From assembly GCA_038049695.1 (NCBI GenBank), contig CP142457.1, positions 58,338,501-58,402,500 of the forward strand: a stretch of DNA of 64,000 nucleotides, in the 5' to 3' direction. Both the position numbers and the translations under genes were made by a program. Position 1 is the first letter of the stretch; each line of letters starts with the position of its first letter. Of this stretch, positions 1 to 10,801 are shown one piece after another. The DNA is from Cinnamomum chago. Its lineage: Eukaryota; Streptophyta; Magnoliopsida; Laurales; Lauraceae. Below the pieces are notes generated by a model. That model searched no databases. It had not been told where the DNA came from and saw nothing but the letters and a program-made list of their open reading frames with translations.

Positions 1-1543
1 ATATGATTCCATTGGTCTACTTTGTATGCACAGAACCACAGATGTTTAAGAACAGTTTTATTCATGAAATAGAAAACTCATTCAACTTAATTGTAGATTG
101 CATCTGTTTGTGATACTTCTGCTGAGGTGCACCTGCTGTTGACTTTGTCAATAGTCTTCTAGCCTAAAAGGTTTCTCATTTGTGGTCCTTGTTGGCTTCG
201 ATTTGTTTGACCATATGATTCATCTGTCAGGGCCATATGCTGGTCAGAGTGGACCCAGATTTTAACATGTCCCTTAGTGCATTCATCTGTACACCATCGA
301 TCATCAGGATAAGGATAAGGATATCATTTATAAAGAAAAGTGTATGACAAAAGAAATGTATGAAGTTTAGTTGTTATTTGATAGAATCAAAATAAGGAAA
401 TGATGTGAGCATTTCATAAGTCTTTTTCATGTTAAAGAAGGTCTAAGAATGGTGTTGAATAGGAAATTGGGCCATAAATATTCATGGAATGGAATCAAAT
501 TTTGTGTCTCAATGAAAGTTAGAACTCACTTTTATGAGTTTCACATTGCCTCAATGAGATAAATAATAATTTATAATGGATGTCAAATTGAATTTCTATT
601 ATAAATTACCTTTTTTTTTAAAAGACAAAAAATGCCCCTGTAATAAGCTCTTATTTGAAAGTTTACCAAACATATTTTTTCACATAGATCCATTTAAATT
701 AGATATATTGCATGTGTTACCAAACAATCTATTTAAAAATAGTCTATATCTCACAGATCTATTTCTCGCAGATCTATTTGAGCCAGATCTATTTCAAACA
801 TATAAGATTTGCCAAACAGGCCCTTATACTATTTCCCAATCTGGTTTGCTGAATCTTCTGCGAACTTTCCCAACAGCTTAAGCAGTCTGGACTCTAGCAT
901 TGCCGAGGGTCCACAATGCATTCAATAGCTACCTCATTACTGAGAGTGTGGCCAGATTACACTTTGTAACCTTAATTTAAAAATGAACTTTGATCTAATT
1001 CCAAGTTAAGACCCACAAAAAAGTATTAAAAACATTTTAATTCTTAGGGCTTGATTGTTTCCATTGTGACACATGGGAGTTGAATAATAGGATTTATACC
1101 ATTATAATATATTATAGATGTAGGATTCGATTTCGAAATTGAGCTCTAATTTCGCAATCGATCGCAAAATTGGAGTTCAATTTCAATTTTAATTTAAGGA
1201 GAGATTTTAGGGATTTTGGAGAAATTTTTTATTTTAGTCCTCTAAATATAGAGTCCAATACATTCAACACATCTATCTACACATAAGACTTTTAGATAAA
1301 AATGGTTTCTCATGTGATCTCAAAATATTGTTTCTAACCTATAAGGATACACGTTGTATAGATCTATGGTCATAAATTATAAATCTATCATTAAATAATT
1401 AATTTTAAATTATTAATTATTTTTTAATATTATAAATTAGATTGCCCGTGATAAGCGCAGGTGTGTTTTGCTAGTTAGTGGTTAAAAACGAAGATCGAAA
1501 ATAAATTTTTAAAAATGAGCATCAAATAAAATTTTCATTTAAC
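1..1543. other. AT-rich intergenic DNA
   Basis: No reading frame here has the look of a conserved protein. The stretch is AT-rich with many short homopolymer runs. Around 740-800 an AGATCTATTT-like motif recurs three or four times (ctcacagatctattt, cgcagatctattt, gccagatctattt), a short local repeat of unknown meaning. Confidence 0.5.
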
Positions 1544-1677
1544 AAAATAAAATCAAAAGAAGACAATAAATGAATGAACTAGCCATCACCTAACCGTTCG
1601 TTTTTATCGTAAAATAAAATCAAAAGAATACAAGAAATGAATGAACTAGCCATCACCTAACAGTTCTTTTTCATCAT
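1544..1677. repeat. 67-bp tandem duplication, two copies
   Basis: Copy one (1544-1610) and copy two (1611-1677) are head-to-tail and differ at only a few positions. Both contain the block tgaatgaactagccatcacc. The array is simple non-coding tandem duplication in AT-rich DNA, and no function is suggested by the sequence. Confidence 0.85.
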
Positions 1678-2237
1678 AATTTGGTTTTGTTTCCCTATAC
1701 GAAAAGGTTATTTGATGTTCATTTAAAAAAAATCAGCTTTGATTAACAACCTATATAATATGAATCATTTGCATTCAATTTATATGTATTTTAGTAAAAT
1801 AAATTGGCCATTAATATACAGCTATACAAATATGATATGCATATACTTTGTTACGAAAACCACAGATCTAGAACAAAGCTTAAGATCAATTTCACTCCAT
1901 TCAGAACTATTGAGCTGATATCCTGTATTGTCCAGTCTCATCATTTAGATGTTTCAGACCATTTTCATCATTAGCTTTAACTATAGCCAACCATCTCATT
2001 CTACAATCAAACAATGAGGAGGAACTGTTGAGAATTTATTGCAATAATCCGGATCATAAGAAAAACAAGAATTTTATACTGGAAAAATCACCTTGGACAT
2101 GGACAACACTACACCAAAAATGCCCTCTTAGTCTCCCTTGCATGGAAGTAAAAAAGTGCTTTTAGGTGTGGCCTAGTAGTCCATATGAGCCCAGAAAGCC
2201 TGACCGCACTACAAATTTCTTCACCCTGATGTTAGAA

Positions 2238-2541
2238 GGTACTAATAGACCATCTGTAAATCAAGCCCATATGTGCATACATGCTGATATAGTTCACAAG
2301 GATCATGCCACAAATCAAGCTCACAAAGATTGCAAGATTGATGAGGCCAACTCTTACAAGATCAGATCTGATCACACGTCTCATCTTTGAGAAACATGTG
2401 TGTGTGATCAGATCTGATCTTATATGAGTTGGCCTCATTAATCTTGAAATCTTTGTGAGCTTGATTTGGGGCATGATCCTTGTGCACTATATAGGCATGT
2501 ATGCACATACGGGCCTGATTTACAGATGGTCTATTAGGTAC
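2238..2541. repeat. Long inverted repeat with about 140-bp arms
   Basis: The left arm (2238-2377) and the reverse complement of the right arm (2401-2541) agree at roughly nine positions in ten by eye, separated by a loop of about 23 bases. Shared blocks include agaccatctgtaaatca, tcaagctcacaaagat and gatcagatctgatcacac. A transcript would fold into a single long hairpin. It could be a foldback or MITE-type element, or an inverted duplication that feeds small RNA production. I see no clear target-site duplication and no coding capacity, so the class is open. Confidence 0.85.
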
Positions 2542-2910
2542 AACGACCATGGATTCTAATCAACACAGAAAAGAGAAGATTCCAAACAAATACATCTTTT
2601 TAAATATGTGGTAAATATGCATGCATGAATAATATCTAAATAAAAGATTTAAAGCGTGAGGCAATGTGAATGGCATCAGGACAAGAATACTATAATCAAA
2701 CAACAACCGTAATTTTTTTTCTTTTCTCCTGATGCAGACCTATTGGTAGCATCATGAAGCACATAATAACCACCAAATACTTTATGAATATTCAGTGGGC
2801 GAGTTTTTTTTATTTTATTATAATATATGTTTGATAATTGTCACTGTTGGCTTACTCTGTAAGCTTTCTCCTTAATTTTTTATGAGAATAAATGATGATA
2901 GACTGCAATA
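2542..2910. other. Intergenic spacer without visible features
   Basis: AT-rich sequence between the inverted repeat and the Copia LTR. I see no gene or repeat structure beyond short homopolymers. Confidence 0.4.
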
Positions 2911-3879
2911 TGTAAGGATTTAGTTGGCTAATTCATAGGAGTTTGGACAAAACTGGATTTCCTTAAAATCATGTATTGAGTTTAGGAAAGGACTGCAAGA
3001 GTTCTAAAAAGGAAGTATTCTACAGAATCCAGAATTGAACTGACCATCCAACCGCTCGAGCGGACCAAACAGAAGATCAATCGCTCGACTTTTCAATTCG
3101 TGCGCTCGAACGATCAAGGTTCTGAAAATCAGTTTCAGAGTTCGCACGACGTCCGCTCGAGCAAACCTCTCACAGAGAGTTGTTCGCTCGAACGTATATA
3201 AATGATCGCTCGACCAACAAATCAGTCAGCTGTTCGTATGTTTCCAGAGAGCGGGTCGCTCGAGCCAACCCTGTGATCGCTCGAGCGAACCTAGGAATTC
3301 TAAATTGAGAAGAACTCCTCTTACTTATTTCAAGGAAGGAAGTTACATGTTTGAAGAAGCCTTTTTTGCACGAATTATGTCCTATAAATAGCCATGTTAT
3401 CTCTCCTCTCCACACAACTCTGAATTGGAAGAAATCTATGAGTGTGAGAGTTTGAGAGATCCATTGTTCTGCCCCAAGGCTGCCATTACAGAAGCTATGC
3501 TGATGATTCAAGTCTTAGTTTGATTCCACCACTTCTCTTGAAGACTCCGTTGTTCAAGCGCGGTGAAGGTGCACGGCGAGTAGTCGGCAAGTTCTTTACA
3601 GTCCTTAGGTTGAGTCAGCAACTGGGAAAGGGTTGTGAGTTTTCTTGTAACTTTCAATTTCATAGTGCTTGGTTGTCTGTTGGCCTAGACGATAAGGCCC
3701 GTGGTTTTTTCCCGAGTAGGGTTTTCCACGTAAAAATCCTGTGTCATTATCTCTCTTGTGGTGTGATTGTTTTAAACAGGATTAAGGTTAACTAGGAGTT
3801 TAATCACTTGTTATTGATATTCATCTGAGATCGTATAAGTGGGACCTCTGCCTGTGTTAAGGCAAGTTTAGTATTTTCA
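2911..3879 (+). mobile_element. Copia-type LTR (5' LTR of a decayed retrotransposon)
   Basis: The right edge is set by a tRNA-iMet primer-binding site two bases after a terminal CA at 3878-3879. The left edge is placed at tgtaaggatt because the same stretch (about GAGTT-GGACAAAACT further on) also occurs near the start of the related LTR at 56554. The U3 part carries eight CGCTCGA motifs between 3053 and 3284. A TATA-like box (tataaata) lies at 3383-3390, where transcription of the element would begin. The end of the LTR has the block gggttttccacgt that is frequent in plant Copia LTRs. No matching 3' LTR lies downstream, so the element is truncated. Left boundary uncertain by tens of bases. 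Confidence 0.75.
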
Positions 3880-3881
3880 AT

Positions 3882-3893
3882 TGGTATCAGAGC
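3882..3893 (+). other. Primer-binding site for initiator Met tRNA
   Basis: The 12-mer TGGTATCAGAGC is the standard plant retrotransposon primer-binding site, complementary to the 3' end of the initiator methionine tRNA. It lies two bases after the LTR and 43 bases before the gag start codon, as expected for a Copia element. Confidence 0.9.
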
Positions 3894-3935
3894 AAGTTAC
3901 ACTAAGTTATTGTGTGATCAAATTACTGATCTCTC

Positions 3936-4558
3936 ATGGATATCATTAGAGAAGGAACCTCAACTAACAAGCAGCCCCTTTTAGATGGATCGAATTACGC
4001 TTATTGGAAAGGAAGGATGATAGCTTTTTTTAAGGCCATTAATGACCAGGTTTGGGATATTGTTGCTGATGGATATACTGAACCCACTGTGGCTGTTGAA
4101 GGACAAACTAAACCTAAACCCAAAGCACAATGGACTGCTGATGAAAAGGCCAAATCAAACTGCAATAATAAGGTCATTCATGCTATTTACAATGGTGTCA
4201 CTCAAACTGAGGCTTCATAGAATTTATGCCTGCACCACTACAAAAGCTGCATGGGATTTGCTTCAAATTGTTCATGAAGGAACATAAATTGTCAGGCAAA
4301 CCAAACTCCAAAATCTGACAACGGCTTTTGAAACGATTCGAATGAAAGATTCTGAATCCTTTGATGATTTTAACACGAAACTGTAAAAAATCGTCAATTC
4401 ATGCCATACTCTGGGAGAGCCAGTACCTCCATCAAAGGTTGTTAAAAAGATTTTGAGGTCTCTCCCTGAAAGGTTTCGTCCAAAAGTCGTTGCTATTGAG
4501 GAGCACCAGGATCTGAACTCAATATCTATTGAAGAATTGGTTGGAAATTTACATACAA
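3936..4558 (+). pseudogene. Copia gag remnant (DUF4219/UBN2 type), broken
   Basis: The frame from the ATG at 3936 reads MDIIREGTSTNKQPLLDGSN and then YAYWKGRMIAFFKAINDQVW, the classic N-terminal 'LDGSNYxYWKxRM' signature of plant Copia gag (DUF4219). It runs 94 residues to a stop at 4218. Homology then continues in another frame (TKAAWDLLQIVHEGT) with stops at 4285 and 4384, and resumes as KILRSLPERFRPKV and ISIEELVGNLHTIEA, the end of the UBN2 domain. So there is at least one frameshift and two further stops. No protease, integrase or reverse transcriptase follows. The gag is cut off by the TRIM-like array at about 4559. It is a dead fragment. Confidence 0.88.
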
Positions 4559-5159
4559 TTGAGGCACGTCCACCCTCGCTCCTGAGCGGTCATAATTGTG
4601 GCCGAGCCCTCGCCCTCACCATAAAACTATTGTTGTGCCGTTTCCTATCACCAATTGGTTTTGGGATAAGTGGTAGCTCAATAGGGTGTAAGATCCTATA
4701 AGTGGTATCAGAACCTGATAGGTCGGGTGTTCGAGTCACGGGACATGCGTTTTGCGAGTTCGCAGCATAAGTCGCGGCGGGTGTGCCGTTGAGGGAGGGG
4801 TTGTTGAGGTCAACGTCTACCCTCGCTCCTGAGCGATCATAATTGTGGTCGAGCCCTCGCCTTCACCATAAAATTATTGTTGTGCCGTTTCCTATCACCA
4901 ATTGGTTTTGGGATAAGTGGTATCTCAATAGGGTGTAAGATCCCACAAGTGGTATCAGAGCCTGATAGGTCGGGTGTTCGAGTCACAGGACACGCGTTTT
5001 GCGAGTTCGCAGCAGGAGTCGCGGCGGGTGTGCCTCGCTCCTGAGCGGTCATAATTGTGGTTGAGCCCTCGCCCTCACCATAAAACTATCGTTGTGCCGT
5101 TTCCTATCACCAATTGGTTTTGGGATAAGTGGTAGCTCAATATGGTGTAAGATCCTACA
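4559..5159 (+). mobile_element. TRIM-like tandem array: LTR-internal-LTR-internal-LTR
   Basis: Three copies of an LTR-like unit (about 4559-4700, 4802-4947, 5033-5159) share the block cctcgctcctgagcg at the start and a ggtgtaagatcc end that closes in about CCTACA. Between them lie two short internal regions (4701-4801 and 4948-5032), each beginning with a tRNA-iMet-type primer-binding site (tggtatcagarcc at 4703 and 4950) followed by tgataggtcgggtgttcgag. A purine tract, gagggagggg, at 4791-4800 lies just before the second LTR, as a polypurine tract should. The internal parts are about 85-100 bp with no coding capacity, which fits a terminal-repeat retrotransposon in miniature (TRIM). The third LTR lacks its first 30 or so bases. 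The array interrupts the Copia gag. Confidence 0.8.
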
Positions 5160-7089
5160 CAATCCTCATACTAATTAAGTGATTCTATTTGTAAAAGCAC
5201 TCACTTGTTGATAGCTCTCAAATTTTACCATCACCATCACCATCACTATATGGAGTTTTCCAATGCCAATATCTCCATCACCATCATTCTCATTATCCTA
5301 TTTTAACCCAAGTAACAAAAACATCAAGGCATCATGTAGCTGCGATGAGCTTGTCAATGTTCATGACTATCTATGGCAAATGGATTCATGCAATATAGAG
5401 CAATGAAACCAAACCCCTAATAAAAAGATCTTATAAAGATATGAAGATAAATGTAAAGGACCAACTCAGTCCATCAAATTGGTTAACTGAAAGTCTTTTT
5501 GGGTTTTACTTTTCTATCAGACAAGATGTAGACCGGAAATGGGCCTCAAGTATCCTTTTGTCTAGGGGTTAATTGTTTTCTCTTTTGTCTTTCTCCTTTT
5601 TTTCCATCATGTTGTTCTTGTGTTTTTTTTTTTTTTTGAAATATCTATTTACCAAAAAAAAATAAAAAAATGAAAGTCTTTCCGAATTAGCACACGTACA
5701 AACTAGCGATCTGCTGAGCAGTGCAGCTCATGAGTGGAAAGTGATCGAAATATTTAAATGTAAAATCCAATGGTAGTCATATTCAGATGGGACTGTTGGG
5801 GAAATTACTGGATGTTAGGAGGGAGATGGGACCATAGATGAGAGTGTTGGGGAAGTTACTTACAAAGAATGTGGAATCGGACAATCAAATAAACAGTTAG
5901 TATAAATAATTAGTAAATAGAAGTGAATGATTGTGAATGTGAGAAATTGAATAAGAAAGCAAAAGAAAATTGGGCAAGGTACACCAATTAAGATGCTTTC
6001 TTAAAGATATCAATTTCCCACATGCAAATGGTTTTAATGAAATTATGTCCCCAGAATACAATGCCCAACTTTGATTCGAAGTCCGCACACAATAATCAGA
6101 AATATAAAATTGCCCTTAAAATCAAAGTAAATAATAATAGATAATAAACTTTTCTTAGATAATGTGCTTCTGAAAATATTGTCTTTTATTCATCTTTAGT
6201 ACTTTGAAAAACCTCAAATCACCTTAATTTATAATGTTTGAAAGCAACTTTTAAAATTTGGTCACATCCACTCAAATGGGTCCAAAAGACACATCATGGC
6301 ACAAGACACTTGATTTTAAGAAAACACATTCAAATGTCTCTTGGAATTTATTTTTTAAGCTATTGGGTTTTAGAAAATATCCAACACCTTCCACATTTCA
6401 TGTAGGTGTTTATTTTATTTTTTATTTTTTTTCTCATCATCTGAATTTTTTGTACAGGGCAACTTTGGCAACGTTTCACTGAATTCTTAAGATGTTTAAA
6501 AAAATAATAAAAATCAAAGGTTGAAAGTGAAAGGCCAAGGGTGGAGATCTACAAATGATGATTTATTTTATTGGGTATTGAATTCTTGGGAATGGTAAGC
6601 AATGGTTCCCCCTCAGAGGCGCTAAATTAAAGGGTCATCAGATGGTATCCCTGTTGGTAGGAAATAATCACCCAGCAATCAACCTTGTGTTTAAGATTAA
6701 GGGAGACAAATCATCTCATGTCAAAGGTGGGAAAGTTTAATGGGTCATCATAGATCTCTACCCTTGAATCATGATCCTTCACTCATTTCCATTTGACAAT
6801 TTCATGCTAGTTCCGAAGATTTTAAAGGAAATGAGCTTTTAAAAAGGATGTAACGAGTGAAGGATCAATGGTGAAGATCGAAACAGGACAAATAAACTCG
6901 TGTTTCATATTGTGAACATGGGCACTTCTTTCTCATGAAAAGGAAGTATTTGACGATTCCTATATGATGTCCGCCCATGATCCTTCACTATCAGCTAGGA
7001 ATATTCTAACAGTTGATCAGAAGAGTCATGCAAATGGGCTAATAATGCCAATGAGTATCTTTTACCCGATCACTTGAAAGACTTCAACC
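5160..7089. other. Intergenic DNA, no gene recognised
   Basis: The stretch is AT-rich with poly-T near 5620, poly-A near 5656 and a (CACCAT)n-like patch near 5227-5245. Short open frames at 5897-6088 (-) and 6258-6482 (+) have no conserved look. Confidence 0.45.
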
Positions 7090-7162
7090 AACCCCAAGGG
7101 GTAGTTCAGTTGGCTTCTAGCCTAAGGGCGGGGATACCCTCTATTATATTTAAAAAAAAAAA
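7090..7162 (+). mobile_element. Short SINE fragment
   Basis: The sequence begins aaccccaaggggtagttcag, the same tRNA-like head as the complete SINE at 7437, and ends in an A-run at 7151-7161. The middle, including the box B region, is missing, so this is an internally deleted copy. Confidence 0.6.
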
Positions 7163-7436
7163 GCCGACCTTGACCTAGCTTTGATTTTGTGGGCCTTGAT
7201 TTTAGGCTGGCATCAGGTCCAATAATGGTTTTAAACGTTTATGAGAAATTAGGGTTAGGCCTATCCCAAGACAAATGAGCCGCATATAATAATGGGCCCG
7301 TTTGGAAGACCACCCAAAAGACCCAACCAAAAACGTGAAAGGAGGAGGAAAAAAAAAAGAGAACCAGATATTCCTATTGATATGAGGGCAGTAAACAATT
7401 ATGTCCAATATCGGGTTCATATGTACAACACATGTT

Positions 7437-7616
7437 AATCTCAAGGGGTAGTTCAGTTGACTTAAGACTACGATTTGGATCCGGAGGTTGTGGGTTTGAA
7501 ACTGCACTGAGACCACAAGAAAATTTTATCCGGCTTTCTCTCATGTGCCTGTAAGAATTATTTTGGCCCGAAGGACAGCAACCTGTATTATCAAAAAAAA
7601 AAAAGAAAAAGTAAGG
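7437..7616 (+). mobile_element. tRNA-derived SINE with 9-bp target-site duplication
   Basis: A tRNA-like head has a box A-type stretch (ggggtagttcagttgact) and a box B-type stretch (ggttgtgggtttgaaactgc at about 7485-7504). The body is about 100 bp and ends in an A-rich tail at about 7592-7610. The flanks carry a perfect 9-bp direct repeat, acacatgtt, at 7428-7436 and 7617-7625, which marks a retroposition event. The tail position shows + orientation. SINEs are non-coding and rely on LINE enzymes. Confidence 0.85.
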
Positions 7617-7625
7617 ACACATGTT

Positions 7626-8143
7626 GGTGGGTATTCAGTATTGATTTGGGACAATTAACCGGCCATTTGGCTCGATTCTCATGAAAAAAACTACTTCATA
7701 CATGAGCTGTTTCACTTGATACTGTAATGGAGTTATGATGGATTATATTGTCGATTCATGGATGGGTTTATGCAAAATCATGGTTGGCCTTATTAAGATG
7801 TTCTATCAAATCAAACGGTTAATGAAAAGACTTATGATCTGAGTGGGCGTCCATTTTTATGGTCCAAGAGAATTGGATTCTTGAAGAAGGCCTTTCTATT
7901 GGCAACGAACATACTCTTGTTTAGAACATTTCACCAAAAAGGTTCCATATGCATTCAATTATGCCCTTCAAATCTCAAAGATTCAAGATAATTGTGTAGA
8001 ACATTTTGATCGGGATTCTGATTTGACTGAGATGATTTGGCCGTAACAGAGATGAATATGAATCTTTTATGATCCAGGGATTAGGATGGAGAGATGGACT
8101 TACATATATCTAATCACAGGGGGTTGTTACATATAAATCTTGA
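7626..8143. other. Intergenic DNA, nothing recognised
   Basis: No conserved reading frame and no clear repeat structure is visible between the SINE and the following MITE. Confidence 0.4.
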
Positions 8144-8151
8144 GTTTATAC

Positions 8152-8578
8152 CATAGTTGTCAATTCTGTTTTGGTTATCATTTCGGTCTAGCATCTAAGA
8201 TGGATTATTTTGGAAATTCGGCAAAAATTTTCAGAATAACTTTTCGGAATAATGAAAAAGTAAAAATACATGCATATTTCTTTTTTTATATATAAAAATA
8301 AAAATAAAAAATAAATTATGCATGTTTATTTTTTTATAATGAATTATGCATGTTTCTTGATATGAATATTGAGTGTGTTTTTTTTTATTTTTAAATGTGA
8401 AAATTATACTACAAACCGAAATGGATCAGAAAGGACAACCAAAATTGACTGAAATGGAAAACTGATATGGACCGGAATTCAAACCGAAATCTTTTTGGCT
8501 CCATTTCCTTTCGGTTGAAGGGCCGGAACAAAAAATTCCGCTCATTTCTGTTGAAACGAAACGGAATTGACAGCTATG
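8152..8578. mobile_element. hAT-like MITE, CATAG family, 427 bp
   Basis: The left end catagttgtcaattctgttt and the reverse complement of the right end (catagctgtcaattccgttt) match at about 18 of 20 positions. The flanks are gtttatac (8144-8151) and atttatac (8579-8586), an 8-bp target-site duplication with one mismatch. Eight-base duplications are typical of hAT transposons. There is no transposase, so the element is non-autonomous. The subterminal regions have repeated 'ccgaaat/ggaatt' motifs. A related end occurs at 63816. Confidence 0.82.
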
Positions 8579-8586
8579 ATTTATAC

Positions 8587-9599
8587 CCAAAACCTAAGTA
8601 CCTATTTGGATCCGCACCCCTAAAATGAAAATATGTGGTCCACCATTGATAGGATGTATGCCATGATCATAGATGATTTCTCGTCTTCTATGGGCACTAT
8701 TTGCAAAATCCGAGCCGTTTAGCCTATTCAAAAGGCCAAAAACAATAAAATGGTCAAATTTGGGAGCGTGATTCCACATGGATTATGAAGATTTTGCAAG
8801 AAATTCAAAATAATTGATCTGCCATAGTGCCAAAAGGGGGTATCAAGACATTGCCTTTTTTCCATTTCTGCTTCCGATGGGCCCCAGAAACACAATCTGA
8901 GTCGTTCAAAATATGAAAAAGGTGAAAAATGGTTATGGGGTCAAATTTTAGTCCTAAGTTCTTTATGGATTTTGAGATATTTGCGAAAAAGTCCATCCCA
9001 AAGAAACTATTTTTTTTTTCAATTTCTATGGGCTCTATTTGCAAGATCCTAACCGTTCAGAATCTCAAGAATGCCAAAATGAGTTAGGAGATTAAATTTT
9101 AGGGGTTGATTCATTACTGTTTGTGAGAAATGAGTGAAAAAACGTGTGATCATTGAATGTAGTTTAGTGTAGTTGGTGGGAATCCTGGGTGTTTACGAAA
9201 CATGAAATGCAATGATTCCTCCCCTTCGAAATCCTTAACGAAGACAACATGGTTCTATGAAAATGAAGGAATCCTCTTGATAGAAGATTCGTCTCCCTAT
9301 CAAGGACCGTTACCAAACGTGCCCTATAAGTGAAAAAAAAGGCTGACCCATCATGTCACTGTAGATTTTGGCCCCATGGCTATCTACTCTTACGAAGGTA
9401 AGAAGAAAAGCAATATGGGATATGAGTACTTGGAATCTATACAAAATCCAACCAAACTTGTAACTTTTCTAGTCCACCAAACTTTGATTGATCAAAAAAG
9501 AAATTTTATGATTTGATTGTACATTTCAATTTTCATGTGATTGGCCTCTATAGAGTGAAATATGTAAGGACTTGCCGCTCTAGTACTCGTAGAACTCTC
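8587..9599. other. Intergenic DNA, nothing recognised
   Basis: No gene is visible. Two adjacent segments (about 8690-8790 and 8860-8960, with a third partial unit near 9030-9100) share loosely the sequence order 'tctatgggcnctatttgcaa-atcc-agccgtt...caaaatg', so a diverged short repeat family is likely. Confidence 0.4.
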
Positions 9600-9607
9600 A
9601 CTTGGGT

Positions 9608-10801
9608 AGGGATGAAAGTGGGACGGGCCGAGCCGGGCTTTGACAGGCCCTATGCCCGGCCCTAGTATTTTTCAGGAGGCCCTAGCTCAGCCCGAGCTCA
9701 AGAGGGCCTCAAAGACCCTGGCTCGGGCTTGACTCTTATTAAGTTATGAGGCCCTAGGGCCGGCCTTTTGAGTCCGGCTAATGATATAGCACTAGCTGAA
9801 AGAAAATATTTTCAGGAAAAAAAAATCCTGTAGGAATTCAAAGAAATCTACATATGCAAACCAGAACAAAAAAATGGTCAAATGCATGCATTCATCCCAT
9901 ATTCCCATTCCCATAATTTGGATTGCAGCAATAAAATTAACTAAAATAAGAAAGCCTCCATAAAAGCAAAGGGAGCCCAGTTCCAACACTCCATAATAGT
10001 TCAATGTTAATGTAGATGAGCATTATCAAACTCCAACAATAATACAAATCAAATTAAACTCCAATAGCATCATAGAATAAAATAAAGTATTCGGCTAGCA
10101 TAATAAAATAAAGTCTCCAGCATCACCTATAACAACAACAATAGAGCCTTGCTATTTGTTAATAAATAATAATAACAACAAAGAAAAGGTTGTTCCAGAG
10201 TTACAAGACTTAAAAAAATGTCTTCCAGACCATTAATATACATGCATCATCATGGTTGTTTAGGAATTATTTATATTGGATTAAAATTAGGGTTTAAGGT
10301 TTAGTGCTTAGGTTTAGGATTTATGGATTATTTAGTGCTTAGGGTTTAGTGTTTAGGGTTTATGGATTATTTATATTGGATTAAAACTAAGGTTTAGGAT
10401 TTATGGATTATTTAGTATCATAGATTCATATATGTATTATATACTGTATAGTGTACACATATATATAATATATAGATTAATATATGTAGGCCCTATGGGT
10501 TATTGCTTAAGTTTAGGATTTATGGATTATTTAGTGTTTATGGTTTATAGATTATTTATATTAATTAAAACTAAGGTTTAGGATTTATGGATTATGATAT
10601 ATAATATATGTATTATATATTGTATAGTGTACATATATATAATATATGTAGGAGCTGGCTTACGAACCGGGCTTCATCAAGCCCTAGCTCGGCCCGTTTA
10701 AGCAAACGGGCCTCCTACTAGGCCCTAGCTCGGCTCTTTTGTCTTTTGAGCCGAGCCTATAACGGGCCGTCCGCGGGAGGCCCGGCCCACTTTTACCCCT
10801 A
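9608..10801. mobile_element. Non-autonomous hAT-like element, about 1.2 kb
   Basis: The ends are inverted repeats: agggatgaaagtgggacggg at the left and, read on the other strand, aggggtaaaagtgggccggg at the right. Perfect 8-bp direct repeats, acttgggt, flank it at 9600-9607 and 10802-10809, the hAT hallmark. The first 170 and last 150 bases are very GC-rich and full of 'ggccc/gagcc' motifs that could be subterminal transposase-binding sites, whereas the core is AT-rich. The short frames inside (for example 9792-10004 on -) do not resemble a transposase. It needs an autonomous partner in trans. Confidence 0.88.
10270..10600. repeat. Degenerate telomere-like and 'ttatggattattta' repeats inside the hAT element
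   Basis: Variants of TTTAGGG/GGTTTAG recur (gtttaaggtttagtgcttag, gcttagggtttagtgtttag) interleaved with about five copies of a unit like aggatttatggattattta. The array is imperfect and AT-rich. It lies in the core of the hAT-like element, so it is a captured or expanded simple repeat rather than a true chromosome end. Confidence 0.6.

Noticed and set aside
5227..5250. CRISPR-like short repeats (caccatcaccatcacc)
   Set aside because: This is a simple trinucleotide repeat in a plant nuclear genome without spacers.
7437..7520. tRNA gene suggested by box A and box B-like sequences
   Set aside because: The region cannot form a full cloverleaf by eye and has an A-tail with target duplications, so it is a SINE.
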